From positions 103,149,431 through 103,213,430 of the forward strand of contig CM035430.1 in NCBI GenBank assembly GCA_020310875.1: DNA of 64,000 nucleotides, written 5' to 3'. Positions 20,988 through 32,964 of the stretch are shown piece by piece (position 1 is the stretch's first letter; every line of letters starts with the position of its first letter). The notes under the pieces were generated by a model that was given only the letters and a program-made list of their open reading frames with translations, made no database searches and had not been told where the DNA came from. The position numbers were made by a program, and so were the translations under genes. This DNA comes from Ceratopteris richardii (taxonomy: Eukaryota > Streptophyta > Polypodiopsida > Polypodiales > Pteridaceae).

Positions 20988-22203
20988 TGTTGCGGAAATG
21001 TGGTATACTTTCTTTACTCTGATACCACTCCTTGTCGACGCGACGAAGGCTGAACCTTAGTAAGCCTGCGAAAATCGCCACGCCCAAGAAGAACTAAGCT
21101 AGAGTGATTCAGAACACTTCTGTAATCAACCAATAGCTTAGCAAAGTCTAGCGCTCAACATATAAGACTGCGCTCTAAATTCACTGGAAGAAATTTCACC
21201 AAAACTTCACTAGACTGTCACTAGAATGACACCGTAATCGTACCGGAATTATACCGGAATGAACTTCAAATCTATTTATAATTACTTCAAGTAAACATAC
21301 ATGAAGTAAGGAAGTGACGCAAAAGCTTCCTTAACTTACTGAACACTTTCTGAAGTTTAAAGAAAAACTCCACTAGTTCAGACAGCCTCTTTCCGATCAC
21401 ACTTTGTACTGTGTATATATATCTTTTTCACCGGAAACCTTAATCAACTAAAAGTAGAGATGTCTAGCTACAGAATGAGCTATCTCTCACACAAAACTTC
21501 GCATTACTCTATGAGATCTACTTCGTTCTTCTACCGGAAAAATACTTTTACAGTAAGAACTGCAACTGAGCGAAAATGCGGTTACTGAGAAAACGTTAAC
21601 TGTTAACTAACTTTAAAACATACTCTGTTTCTTCCGCATACAAAACAGTACGCACAAACATCCACATGAACATGTGTTTTCTATTAGAGAAGATGTGTAC
21701 AAGTGAGCTTGGCCTCTTCTTGCTCAAGCTACAGAAACTCTCCTATACTGAGTAGTTTCTTATTACCATCTCTCTCAGATGAATACCCGATATCTCATGG
21801 TTCTGTTATTCATCTATACATACGCGATCTCTGGCGTCTTCTTCTACATACGCGATCTATGGCGTCTTCTATCTATATCTCTGCGCATCTGCTATATTTC
21901 ATCTCTCTCTCTATCTCTATTCTCCTCTCTCTCTCTCTTTCTTCTATATGTGCTCTTATTTATACTGCACGCTCCTCTTAAGCACGTTCTTGTTCGCACT
22001 TCCCTTTTATTATTCCTTTGCATGTTCTCTCTTTGTATAATTTGATTCGGCGTAACGTACTCTGATCCTGGGAGATTCTCTACTGTACATAACGGTCGTG
22101 GATTCGTCCTTCCACTAAGGCTTTTGATTTTCTCTGATTCTGCTTCTCCTTTTTTCTTTTCTACGCCTGCTTGCTTGTCAAATTCGTGAGTGTTTCTTCA
22201 ACA
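20988..22203 (-). repeat. Copia C LTR 1 (outer, element 3' end)
   Basis: 1,216 bp bounded by TGTTG/CAACA termini. It contains a CT-rich tract and, on the - strand, a TATA box GTATAAATAAG (21955-21965). A PBS-like CTCTGATACCACT lies near its left end. Confidence 0.92.
21955..21965 (-). promoter_or_regulatory. TATA box of copia C LTR 1
   Basis: GTATAAATAAG on the - strand, followed downstream by a GA-rich stretch, in the usual promoter position. The same motif occurs in the other two LTRs. Confidence 0.55.
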
Positions 22204-22204
22204 G

Positions 22205-22213
22205 CTCCCCCTC
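22205..22213 (-). other. Copia C1 polypurine tract
   Basis: GAGGGGGAG on the - strand, one base before the LTR terminus. It is identical to the PPT of copia A and D. Confidence 0.85.
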
Positions 22214-25200
22214 AATCACTAATTTGACTTCTTCCGGTCTTTCATATATTTTTCTTTCTTTTATACCTGCCATTTCTTTGAATCTGTTTGTCTTCGTTCC
22301 ATCCAAACTCTTTGTTAACATATCTGCAATCTGATCCTTTGTCGGAGTGTATACAATTTCTAGCTCCTTCTCCATTACCTTTTCCCTCAGGAAATGATAT
22401 TGAATTTCTATGTGCTTTGTTCTTGCATGAAATACTGGGTTTGCTGCAAGATATAGAGAGCTCATATTATCTCCATGTATGATAGGTATACCTTGATCAA
22501 TACCCATGTTTTTGAACAAGGTCTGCATCCATATTATTTCTTTAGCTGCTTCTACAAGTCCTTTATACTCTGCTTCTGTTGACGATAACGCTACTGTGTG
22601 TTGCTTCTTTGAACACCAACTAACCAGCTTATCTCCTAGGTATATCATATACCCGTGTGTTGATCTTCTGTCATCTTGACTTCTAGCCCAGTCTGAGTCA
22701 TTGTATGCTCTGAGCTTTATGTCGGACGTAAAAGGATAATATAATCCTTCTTTTACAGTTCTTTTAATATATCTAAGAACTCTTTGTCCTGCAACCCAAT
22801 GTTGATCTGTCGGACAATGCATGAACTGTGAGAGAACTCCCACTGCATAACTAAGATCCGGTCTTGTTAGTGTAGCATAAATTAAACTTCCTACTAATGA
22901 CTGATATTTCTTCATATCTTTAAACTCTGCTCCACTGTATCTGCTGAGTTTATGATTTACTTCAAGCGGTGTTGAAGCTTCTCTGCAATTCTCCATATTA
23001 AACTTCTTCAGTAAGTTTAGGAGATACCTTTCTTGTGTCACATATACACCATGATCTGTGTATGTGATTTCCATTCCTAGAAAGTATGACAACTTTCCTA
23101 GGTCACTAATCTTGAACTCTCTTTCGAGTAGTTTCTTTACTTCTGTAATCCCTTCATCTGATGTTCCTGTGATTATTAAGTCGTCTACATAAATACAAAT
23201 GTAGATCATTCCTTCTTCTGTTCTCTTTATAAGTAGACTTGCGTCTGCCTTCGAACTTTGGTATCCAAGTTCATTTAGATATTTCACAAGTCTATAATTC
23301 AAGCTCTTGGAACTTGCTTCAGTCCATAAAGTGCTTTTCTTAACCTGCAAACGAAGTTTGGGTTTTTGGAATTTTCAAATCCTTCAGGTTGTTCCATGTA
23401 CACTTCATCAGAAATGTATCCATTCAGAAATGCGTTGTTTATATCTAGCTGACTTAGCTTCCATCCTTTCGATGCTGCTACAGCAATCACTGTCCTTATG
23501 GTTGACATCCTTGCCACCGGACTAAACGTCTCGTCATAATCTATACCATGCGTTTGGACATAGCCTTTGACCACCAGCCTCGCTTTGTATCTGGCTATCC
23601 TTCCATCTGCAAATTTCTTTATTTTGAAAACCCATTTAAGATCCCATGTCTTGTTCTCTTCCAGTGCGCTGATTTCTTCTTCCATTGCTTCTTCCCATTG
23701 CTTGTTGCCTTTTGCTTCATCATAGCTCTGTGGTTCTTCATCATCTTTGACCATATATGCATAGTCTTTCTGAGTTATGTATGAGGTATCATATGAATAC
23801 CTTTCTGGTTGTCTTCTATTCCTGTTTGACCTTCTTGGTTCAAACTCTTCATATGTATCTGAATGCACTTCTTCATTGTCTTCATTTCTCATACCTGATC
23901 CGTTCTTGGACGTACTTGCCTGCATATGATTTTCATCTCTGTTCACCTGCACAATTGATTTCCCTTTCTCTCTTCTCCTTATTTCTTCTTCAAATTCTTC
24001 AGTCGTATGACTTTGATCTGCATACCAACTTTTTTGTTCATCAAATGTAACATCTCTAGAAACAATAAACTATTTCGTTAGAGGACTCCATAATCTATAA
24101 CCCATCTATTTTTCATCATATCCAACGAACACATATTTCTCTGCTTTCGGTTCAAGCTTATGTCTGAGTTGAGACGGTACATAAGCATACGCTACTGATC
24201 CAAACACTTTGCAGTGATCAAGTGTTGGCTTCTTTCCCCACCATGCTTCATAAGGGGTCATTCCTTTCAATGCTGTACATGGTAATCTGTTTACCAAGTA
24301 TGTAGCTGTGTTTACAACTTCAGCCCAAAGATAATTTGGACAATCTTTTTCATTTAGCATGGCTCGTGCAAATTCAACTAGAACTCGGTTCCTTCTTTCT
24401 GCTACTCCATTTTGTTGTGGTGTATATCCGCAGGTTATTTCTCTCTTAATACCTGCATTCCAAAGATAGTCATTGAATTCTCGGGAGAAGTATTCTCTCC
24501 CTCCATCAGAACTGAGTCTTTTAAGTTTTCGTCCGGTAAGTCTTTCAGCATATGCATGAAAATGCCTGAAAGCTCCAAATACTTCTGATTTCTCTTTCAA
24601 AACATAAAGAGTTATCCACCTTGTTGCATCATCAATGAATAAAACATAGTACCTTGATCCGCTGATTGATCCTTCTTTCGTTGGCCCCCATACATCTGTA
24701 TGAATAAGCTCGAGTACTTCATCATGTTTGAATCCTTTCTTCTGGAAAGGTAACCTGTGGGCTTTTCCCAACTGACATGCTTCACACTTGTGAATCATAT
24801 GTTGATTCTGTATATTTGGAATCCCAATACTGACTGATTCATTATCATAGCTTTAATTCCTTTTTCATTGAAATGACCCAATCTCTTATGCCATAAATCA
24901 AGTTCTGTAATTACCTTTTCTCCATGTGTGAGCAACGCTTGGCCAATGTTCCCTCGTACTCTTAAAGTAAAGATTCTTCCTTCTTTCTTTCCAGAAACGA
25001 TCTGATTGTATCCGTTCTCGGGATCTTCTACAAATACACCTTTATTTGTAAATCTGACTTGGAGACCTTTCTCAACTATCTGTCCCATGCTAATCAAATT
25101 TTTCGGTATTGTTGGAACATACAAAACATTGGTTAGCAAATCTGCTCCACTCTTGCATTTCACTTTTCCAATTGAGTGTACGCTATGTCTCGTATTGTCA

Positions 25201-26369
25201 CCTGTTTGAACAGTGTGACTAGAACTACCTTTTTCTAGTTCTGACATCAGTTCTATATTTCCTGACAGATGATTAGAGCATCCAGAATCAATGTAAAATA
25301 CCTTTAGGTCTTCGTTTTCCGATGTGCTGATAGAGTTCATCATCAATGATGTATGACTTTCATTCTGCGTGTCGTTTGCGTAGTTGTTGTAGGTGGTGTT
25401 GTAGGATTGATTCTGTCCCCAACTTCTTACTCCACCTCTACCATAGCCTCCTCTTTGATTTTGTCTTCCTCTTTGATATCTTCCGCTTCTGCCTCTGCTA
25501 TTACTGTTTTGATTTTGATTTGATCCTTGTTGATTGTGCCAGCAATCATGAGCCAAATCATTACTGAGTCCACAGATCCAGCAAGCCTTCTTGTTGGTAT
25601 TCTGGCTACTTCTTCATCTTCCAAAGCCTCTTGCTCTTCCTCTGCCAGTGCCTTTACCTCTTGCGTAATAGGCCTGAGAACTCGACTCTTCTTCGTCTTT
25701 TGTCTTACCTTTTTCTTTCTTTTTGTTCTTCATATACATTGCAGAGCTTTTTCCTTTATCTGCATCTCCTTTCAGGTCTTGCTCATATGTGACCATCAAA
25801 CCGAGCAACTGATTTAAATCTGGCACAAAATGATTTAAAGAAAGTTCAATTGATAATACAAAAGGTTTCCACCTTTCATCTCCTCTTAATCCTGTGAGAA
25901 CTTGCGCTATCAATCTATGATCTTCGACTTCCTCATTTATGGATCCAAGACTATCTGCTAGATCCTTCATTTTAGTGACATAGTCAGTTATGCTTTGACT
26001 CGACTTCTTTCTGAATGTCGTAAACTCGGACCATAAACTAGCCTTCCTGGCTTTTGTAGTATTTTGGAAATGATCTTCCAATGCACTCCATATGTCCTCT
26101 GCTTTCTCCAGACCTCTAATATGCGGTAGTAGATGATCTGTTACGGTATTATAGATGTAGGCTCTTGCCGTTGCATCTTTCTTCTGCCACAGCTTCAAGG
26201 CTTCTAATTCTTCTTTTTTCGGTTGACTATCATCTTCAAAAGTCGGCTTCTTTTCTTCTCCGGTCACGTACATAATTAAGTCCTTACTCATAAGTAAGGC
26301 TTCCATGCCCATTACCCATGCGGGATAATTATCTCTGTCCAACTTATCAATAGTAACGTGGTCTGTCAT
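22214..26369 (-). pseudogene. Copia C1 gag-pol remnant
   Basis: Read on the - strand. Gag starts near 26369 (HVTIDKLDRDNYPAW), with a basic QN/RG-rich segment near 25560-25430; protease YIDSGCSNHLSG near 25290; GAG-pre-integrase LDLWHKRLGHF near 24885; integrase core (VLFIDDATRWI near 24640, PQQNGVAERRN near 24415); RT (NAFLNGYIS near 23430, YVDDLIITG near 23185); RNase H (SDWARSQDDRRSTHGY near 22690, STEAEYKG near 22570); C-terminus IADMLTKSLDGTK near 22310. All domains of a copia element are present in the order PR-IN-RT-RH, but the frame is broken in several places. Confidence 0.9.
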
Positions 26370-26498
26370 GATCTTCTTGTTTCTGTTACTTCTGGTGAGC
26401 TTTTGAGAATCTTTTCTGCTCTTCAGAATCTTTCTCGTTCTGGTTCCACTCGTTATGGTTAACCGGCTCTTATTTCCAATAATGGTGAATACTCTGGG

Positions 26499-26602
26499 CT
26501 CTGATTAGATATGCCTGGCTCTGGCTCTGATTAGATACGCCTAGCTCTGACTCTGATTAGATACGCCTAGCTCTGGCTCTGATTAGATACGCCTAGCTCT
26601 GA
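26499..26602 (-). repeat. Four 26-bp tandem repeats next to the C1 PBS
   Basis: Exact 26-bp period, with copies starting at 26499, 26525, 26551 and 26577. The unit contains ATCAGAG and CAGAGCTAGG, echoing the adjoining PBS region TGGTATCAGAGCTAGG. Confidence 0.93.
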
Positions 26603-26608
26603 TACCAC
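26596..26608 (-). other. Copia C1 primer-binding site
   Basis: GTGGTATCAGAGC on the - strand, directly against LTR 2. It matches initiator-methionine tRNA. Confidence 0.9.
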
Positions 26609-27332
26609 TGTTGCGGAAATGTGGTATACTTTCTTTACTCTGATACCACTCCTTGTCGACGCGACGAAGGCTGAACCTTAGTAAGCCTGCGGAAATCGCC
26701 ACGCCCAAGACGAACTAAGCTAGAGTGATTCAGAACACTTCTGTAATCAACCAATAGCTTAGCGAAGTCTAGCGCTCAACATATAAGACTGCGCTCTAAA
26801 TTCACTGGAAGAAATTTCACCAAAACTTCACTAGACTGTCACTGGACTGACACCGTAATCGTACCGGAATGAACTTCAAATCTATTTATAATTACCATCT
26901 CTCTCAGATGAATACCCGATATCTCATGGTTCTGTTATTCATCTATACATACGCGATCTCTGGCGTCTTCTTCTACATACGCGATCTATGGCGTCTTCTA
27001 TCTATATCTCTGCGCATCTGCTATATTTCGTCTCTCTCTCTATCTCTATTCTCCTCTCTCTCTCTCTTTCTTCTATATGTGCTCTCATTTATACTGCACG
27101 CTCTTCTTAAGCACGTTCTTGTTCGCACTTCCCTTCTATTATTCCTTTGCACGTTCTCTCTTTGTATAATTTGATTCGGCGTAACGTACTCTGATCCTGG
27201 GAGATTCTGTACTGTACATAACGGTCGTGGATTTGTCCTTCCACTAAGGCTTTTGATTTTCTCTGATTCTGCTTCTCCTTTTTTCTTTTCTACGCCTGTT
27301 TGCTTGTCAAATTCGTGAGTGTTTCTTCAACA
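26609..27332 (-). repeat. Copia C LTR 2 (shared middle LTR, short form)
   Basis: 724 bp with the same termini as LTR 1 and 3, so about 490 bp shorter. It serves as 5' LTR of internal C1 and 3' LTR of internal C2. Confidence 0.92.
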
Positions 27333-27333
27333 G

Positions 27334-27342
27334 CTCCCCCTC
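27334..27342 (-). other. Copia C2 polypurine tract
   Basis: GAGGGGGAG on the - strand, one base from LTR 2. Confidence 0.85.
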
Positions 27343-30300
27343 AATCACTAATTTGACTTCTTCCGGTCTTTCATATATTTTTCTTTCTTTTATACCTGCC
27401 ATTTCTTTGAATCTGTTTGTCTTCGTTCCATCCAAACTCTTTGTTAACATATCTGCAATCTGATCCTTTGTCGGAGTGTATACAATTTCTAGCTCCTTCT
27501 CCATTACCTTTTCCCTCAGGAAATGATATTGAATTTCTATGTGCTTTGTTCTTGCATGAAATACTGGGTTTGCTGCAACATATAGAGAGCTCATATTATC
27601 TCCATGTATGATAGGTATACCTTGATCAATACCCATGTTTTTGAACAAGGTCTGCATCCATATTATTTCTTTAGCTGCTGACGATAACGCTACTGTGTGT
27701 TGCTTCTTTGAACACCAGCTAACCAGCTTATCTCCTAGGTATATCATATACCCGTGTGTTGATCTTCTGTCATCTTGACTTCCAGCCCAGTCTGAGTCAC
27801 TGTATGCTCTGAGCTTTATGTCGGACGTAAAAGGATAATATAATCCTTCTTTTACAGTTCTTTTAATATATCTAAGAACTCTTTGTCCTGCAACCCAATG
27901 TTGATCTGTCGGACAATGCATGAATTGTGAGAGAACTCCCACTGCATAACTAAGATCCGGTCTTGTTAGTCTAGCATAAATTAAACTTCCTACAAATGAC
28001 TGATATTTCTTCATATCTTTAAACTCTGCTCCACTGTATCTGCTGAGTTTATGATTTACTTCAAGCGGTGTTGAAGCTTCTCTGCAATTCTCCATATTAA
28101 ACTTCTTCAGTAAGTTTAGGAGATACCTTTCTTGTGTCACATATACACCATGATCTGTGTATGTGATTTCCATTCCTAGAAAGTATGACAACTTTCCTAG
28201 GTCACTAATCTTGAACTCTCTTTCGAGTAGTTTCTTTACTTCTGTAATCCCTTCATCTAATGTTCCTGTGATTATTAAGTCGTCTACATAAATACAAATG
28301 TAGATCATTCCTTCTTCTGTTCTCTTTATAAGTAGACTTGCGTCTGCCTTCGAACTTTGGTATCCAAGTTCATTTAGATATTTCACAAGTCTGTAATTCC
28401 AAGCTCTTGGAGCTTGCTTCAGTCCATAAAGTGCTTTTCTTAACCTGCAAACGAAGTTTGGGTTTCTGGAATTTTCAAATCCTTCAAGTTGTTCCATGTA
28501 CACTTCATCAGAAATGTATCCATTCAGAAATGCGTTCTTTATATCTAGCTGACTTAGCTTCCATCCTTTCGATGCTGCTACAGCAATCACTGTCCTTATG
28601 GTTGACATCCTTGCCACCAGACTAAACGTCTCGTCATAATCTATACCATGCGTCTGGGCATAGCCTTTGACCACCAGCCTCGCTTTGTATCTGGCTATCC
28701 TTCCATCTGCAAATTTCTTTATTTTGAAAACCCATTTATTTCCAATTACTTTCTTACCATTTGGTTTCGGAACAAGTTCCCATGTCTTGTTCTCTTCCAG
28801 TGCGCTGATTTCTTCTTCCATTGCTTCTTCCTATTGCTTGTTGCCTTTTGCTTCATCATAGCTCTGTGGTTCTTCATCATCTTTGACCATATATGCATAG
28901 TCTTTCTGAGTTATGTATGAGGTATCATATGAATACCTTTCTGGTTGTCTTCTATTCCTGTTTGACCTTCTTGGTTCAAACTCTTCATATGTATCTGAAT
29001 GCACTTCTTCATTGTCTTCATTTCTCATACCTGATCCGTTCCTGGACGTACTTGCCTTCATATGATTTTCATCTCTGTTCACCTGCACAATTGATTTCCC
29101 TTTCTCTCTTCTCCTTATTTCTTCTTCAAATTCTTCAGTCGTATGACTTCGATCTGCATACCAACTTTTCTGTTCATCAAATGTAACATCTCTAGAAACA
29201 ATAAACTATTTCGTTAGAGGACTCCATAATCTATAACCCATCTGTTTTTCATCGTATCCAACGAACACATATTTCTCTGCTTTCGGTTCAAGCTTATGTC
29301 TGAGTTGAGACGGTACATAAGCATACGCTACTGATCCAAACACTTTGTAGTGATCAAGTGTTGGCTTCTTTCCCCACCATGCTTCATAAAGGGTCATTCC
29401 TTTCAATGCTGTACATGGTAATCTGTTTACCAAGTATGTAGCTGTGTTTACAACTTCAGCCCAAAGATAATTTGGACAATCTTTTATATTTAGCATGGCT
29501 CATGCAAATTCAACTAGAACTCGGTTCCTTCTTTCTGCTACTCCATTTTGTTGTGGTGTATATCTACAGGTTATTTCTCTCTTAATACCTGCATTCCAAA
29601 GATAGTCATTGATTCTCAGGAGAAGTATTCTCCCCCTCCATCAGACCTCAGTCTTTTAAGTTTTCATCCGGTAAGTCTTTCAGCATATGCATGAAAATGC
29701 CTGAAAGCTCCAAATACTTCTGATTTCTCTTTCAAAACATAAAGAGTTATCCACCTTGTTGCATCATCAATGAATAAAACATAGTACCTTGATTCGCTGA
29801 TTGATCCTTCTTTCGTTGGCCCCCATACATCTGTATGAATAAGCTCGAGTACTTCATCATGTTTGAATCCTTTCTTCTGGAAAGGTAACTTTTGGGCTTT
29901 TCCCAACTCACATGCTTCACACTTGTGAATCATATGTTGATTCTGTATATTTGGTAATCCCAATACTGACTCATTCGTTATCATAGCTTTAATGCCTTTT
30001 TCATTGAAATGACCCAATCTCTTATGCCATAAATCAAGTTCTATAATTACCTTTTCTCCATGTGTGAGCAACGCTTGGCCAATGTTCCCTTGTACTCTTA
30101 AAGTAAAGAGTCTTCCTTCTTTCTTTCCAGAAACGATCTGATTGTATCCGTTCTCGGGATCTTCTACAAATACACCTTTATTTGTAAATCTGACTTGGAG
30201 ACCTTTCTCAACTATCTGTCCCATGCTAATCAAATTTTTCGGTATTGTTGGAACATACAAAACATTGGTTAGCAAATCTGCTCCACTCTTGCATTTCACT

Positions 30301-31510
30301 TTTCCAATTGAGTGTGCGCTATGTCTCCTATTGTCACCTGTTTGAACAGTGTGACTAGAACTACCTTTTTCTAGTTCTGACATCAGTTCTATATTTCCTG
30401 ACAGATGATTAGAGCATCCAGAATCAATGTAAAAAACCTTTAGGTCTTCGTTTTCCGATGTGCTAATAGAGTTCATCATCAACGATGTATGACTTTCATT
30501 CTGCGTGTCGTTTGCGTCGTTGTTGTAGGTGGTGTTGTAGGATTGATTCTGTCCCCAACTTCTTACTCCACCTCTACCATAGCCTCCTCTTTGATTTTGT
30601 CTTCCTCTTTGATATCTTCCGCTTCTGCCTCTGCTATTACTGTTTTGATTTTGATTTGATCCTTGTTGATTGTGCCAGCAATCATGAGCCAAATGATTAC
30701 TGAGTCCACAGATCCAGCAAGCCTTCTTGTTGGTATTCTGGCTACTTCTTCCTCTTCCAAAGCCTCTTGCTCTTCCTCTGCCAGTGCCTTTACCTCTTGC
30801 GTAATAGGCCTGAGAACTCGACTCTTCTTCGTCTTTTGTCTTACCTTTTTCTTTCTTTTTGTTCTTCATATACATTGCAGAGCTTTGTCCTTTATCTGCA
30901 TCTCCTTTCAGGTCTTGCTCATATGTGAGCATCAAACCAAGCAACTGATTTAAATCTGGCACAAAATGATTTAAAGAAAGTTCAGTTGATAATACAAAAG
31001 GTTTCCACCTTTCATCTCCTCTTAATCCTGTGAGAACTTGCGCTATCAATCTATGATCTTCCACTTCCTCATTTATGGATCCAAGACTATCTGCTAGATC
31101 CTTCATTTTAGTGACATAGTCAGTTATGCTTTGACTCGACTTCTTTCTGAATGTCGTAAACTCGGACCATAAACTAGCCTTCCTGGCTTTTGTAGTATTT
31201 TGGAAATGATCTTCCAATGCACTCCATATGTCCTCTGCTTTCTCCAGACCTCTAATATGCGGTAGTAGATGATCTGTTACGGTATTATAGATGTAGGCTC
31301 TTGCCGTTGCATCTTTCTTCTGCCACAGCTTCAAGGCTTCTAATTCTTCTTTTTCTGATTGACTATCATCTTCAAAAGTCGGCTTCTTTTCTTCTCCGGT
31401 CACGTACATCATTAAGTCCTTACTCATAAGTGAGGCTTCCATGCATTACCCATGCAGGATAATTATCTCTGTCCAACTTATCAATAGTAACGTGGTCTGT
31501 CATGATCTTC
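27343..31510 (-). pseudogene. Copia C2 gag-pol remnant
   Basis: Near-copy of C1. On the - strand: Gag (about 31500-30740), zinc knuckle CWICGLSNHLAHDC (about 30720-30680), protease YIDSGCSNHLSG (about 30425), GAG-pre-integrase (about 30020), integrase (about 29790-29450), RT with KNAFLNG (about 28540) and YVDDLIITG (about 28285), RNase H with SDWAGSQDDRRSTHGY (about 27800), and C-terminus near 27440. It is broken in several places and, like C1, would not give a whole polyprotein. Confidence 0.9.
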
Positions 31511-31632
31511 TTGTTTCTGTTACTTCCGGTGAGCTTTTGAGAATCTTTTCTGCTCTTCAGAATCTTTCTCGTTCTGGTTCCACTCGTTATGGTTAACCGG
31601 CTCTTGTTTCCAATAATGGTGAATACTCTGGG

Positions 31633-31736
31633 CTCTGATTAGATATGCCTGGCTCTGGCTCTGATTAGATACGCCTAGCTCTGACTCTGATTAGATACGC
31701 CTAGCTCTGGCTCTGATTAGATACGCCTAGCTTTGA
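31633..31736 (-). repeat. Four 26-bp tandem repeats next to the C2 PBS
   Basis: Same array as at 26499-26602, with copies starting at 31633, 31659, 31685 and 31711. It predates the tandem duplication of the element. Confidence 0.92.
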
Positions 31737-31742
31737 TACCAC
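31730..31742 (-). other. Copia C2 primer-binding site
   Basis: GTGGTATCAAAGC on the - strand, adjoining LTR 3. It closely matches the initiator-methionine tRNA site. Confidence 0.85.
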
Positions 31743-32959
31743 TGTTGCGGAAATGTGGTATACTTTCTTTACTCTGATACCACTCCTTGTCGACGCGACG
31801 AAGGCTGAACCTTAGTAAGCCTGCGGAAATCGCCAGCCCAAGAAGAACTAAGCTAGAGTGATTCAGAACACTTCTGTAATCAACCAATAGCTTAGCGAAG
31901 TATAGCGCTCAACATATAAGACTGCGCTCTAAATTCACTGGAAGAAATTTCACCAAAACTTCACCAGACTGTCACTGGACTGACACCGTAATCGTACCGG
32001 AATTGTACCGGAATGAACTTCAAATCTATTTATAATTACTTCAAGTAAACATACATGAAGTAAGGAAGTGACGCAAAAGCTTCCTTAACTTACTGAACAC
32101 TTTCTGAAGTTTAAAGAAAAACTCCACTAGTTCAAACAGCCTCTTTCCGGTCACACTTTGTACTGTGTATAGATATCTTTTTCACCGGAAACCTTAATCA
32201 ACTAAAAGTAGAGATGTCTAGCTACAGAATGAGCTATCTCTCACACAAAACTTTGCATTACTCTATGAGATCTACTTCGTTCTTCTACCGGAAAAATACT
32301 TTTACAATAAGAACTGCAACTGACCGAAAATGCGATTACTGAGAAAACGTTAACTGTTAACTTACTTTAAAACATACTCTGTTTCTTCCGCATACAAAAC
32401 AGTACACACAAACATCCACATGAACATGTGTTTTCTATTAGAGAAGATGTGTACAAGTGAGCTTGGCCTCTTCTTGCTCAAGCTACAGAAACTCTCCTAT
32501 ACTGAGTAGTTTCTTATTACCATCTCTCTCAGATGAATACCCGATATCTCAGGGTTCTGTTATTCATCTATACATACGCGATCTCTGGCGTCTTCTTCTA
32601 CATACGCGATCTATGTCGTCTTCTATCTATATCTCTACGCATCTGCTATATTTCGTCTCTCTCTCTATCTCTATTCTCCTCTCTCTCTCTCTCTTTCTTC
32701 TATATGTGCTCTTATTTATACTGCACGCTCTTCTTAAGCACGTTCTTGTTTGCACTTCCCTTCTATTATTCCTTTGCACGTTCTCTCTTTCTATAATTTG
32801 ATTCGGCGTAACGTACTCTGATCCTGGGAGATTCTGTACTGTACATAACGGTCGTGGATTTGTCCTTCCACTAAGGCTTTTGATTTTCTCTGATTCTGCT
32901 TCTCCTTTTTTCTTTTCTACGCCTGTTTGCTTGTCAAATACGTGAGTGTTTCTTCAACA
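31743..32959 (-). repeat. Copia C LTR 3 (outer, element 5' end)
   Basis: 1,217 bp, almost the same length and sequence as LTR 1, ending ...TTCAACA. Confidence 0.92.
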
Positions 32960-32964
32960 AAAGA
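32960..32964. repeat. Target-site duplication AAAGA (right)
   Basis: Matches 20983-20987 and shows that complex C inserted as one unit into gypsy G3. Confidence 0.85.

Larger units (their letters stand above)
20988..32959 (-). mobile_element. Ty1/copia complex C: LTR-internal-LTR-internal-LTR tandem
   Basis: Three LTRs (20988-22203, 26609-27332, 31743-32959) separate two internal regions of about 4.4 kb, all on the - strand. Each internal region has PBS at its 5' end and PPT at its 3' end. The whole 12-kb block is flanked by a single 5-bp duplication (AAAGA) and sits inside gypsy G3. One insertion followed by unequal recombination between LTRs explains this better than two insertions. The outer LTRs differ by a few per cent by eye, and the two internal regions are almost as similar. 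Both copies are broken, with several breaks each. Confidence 0.92.
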
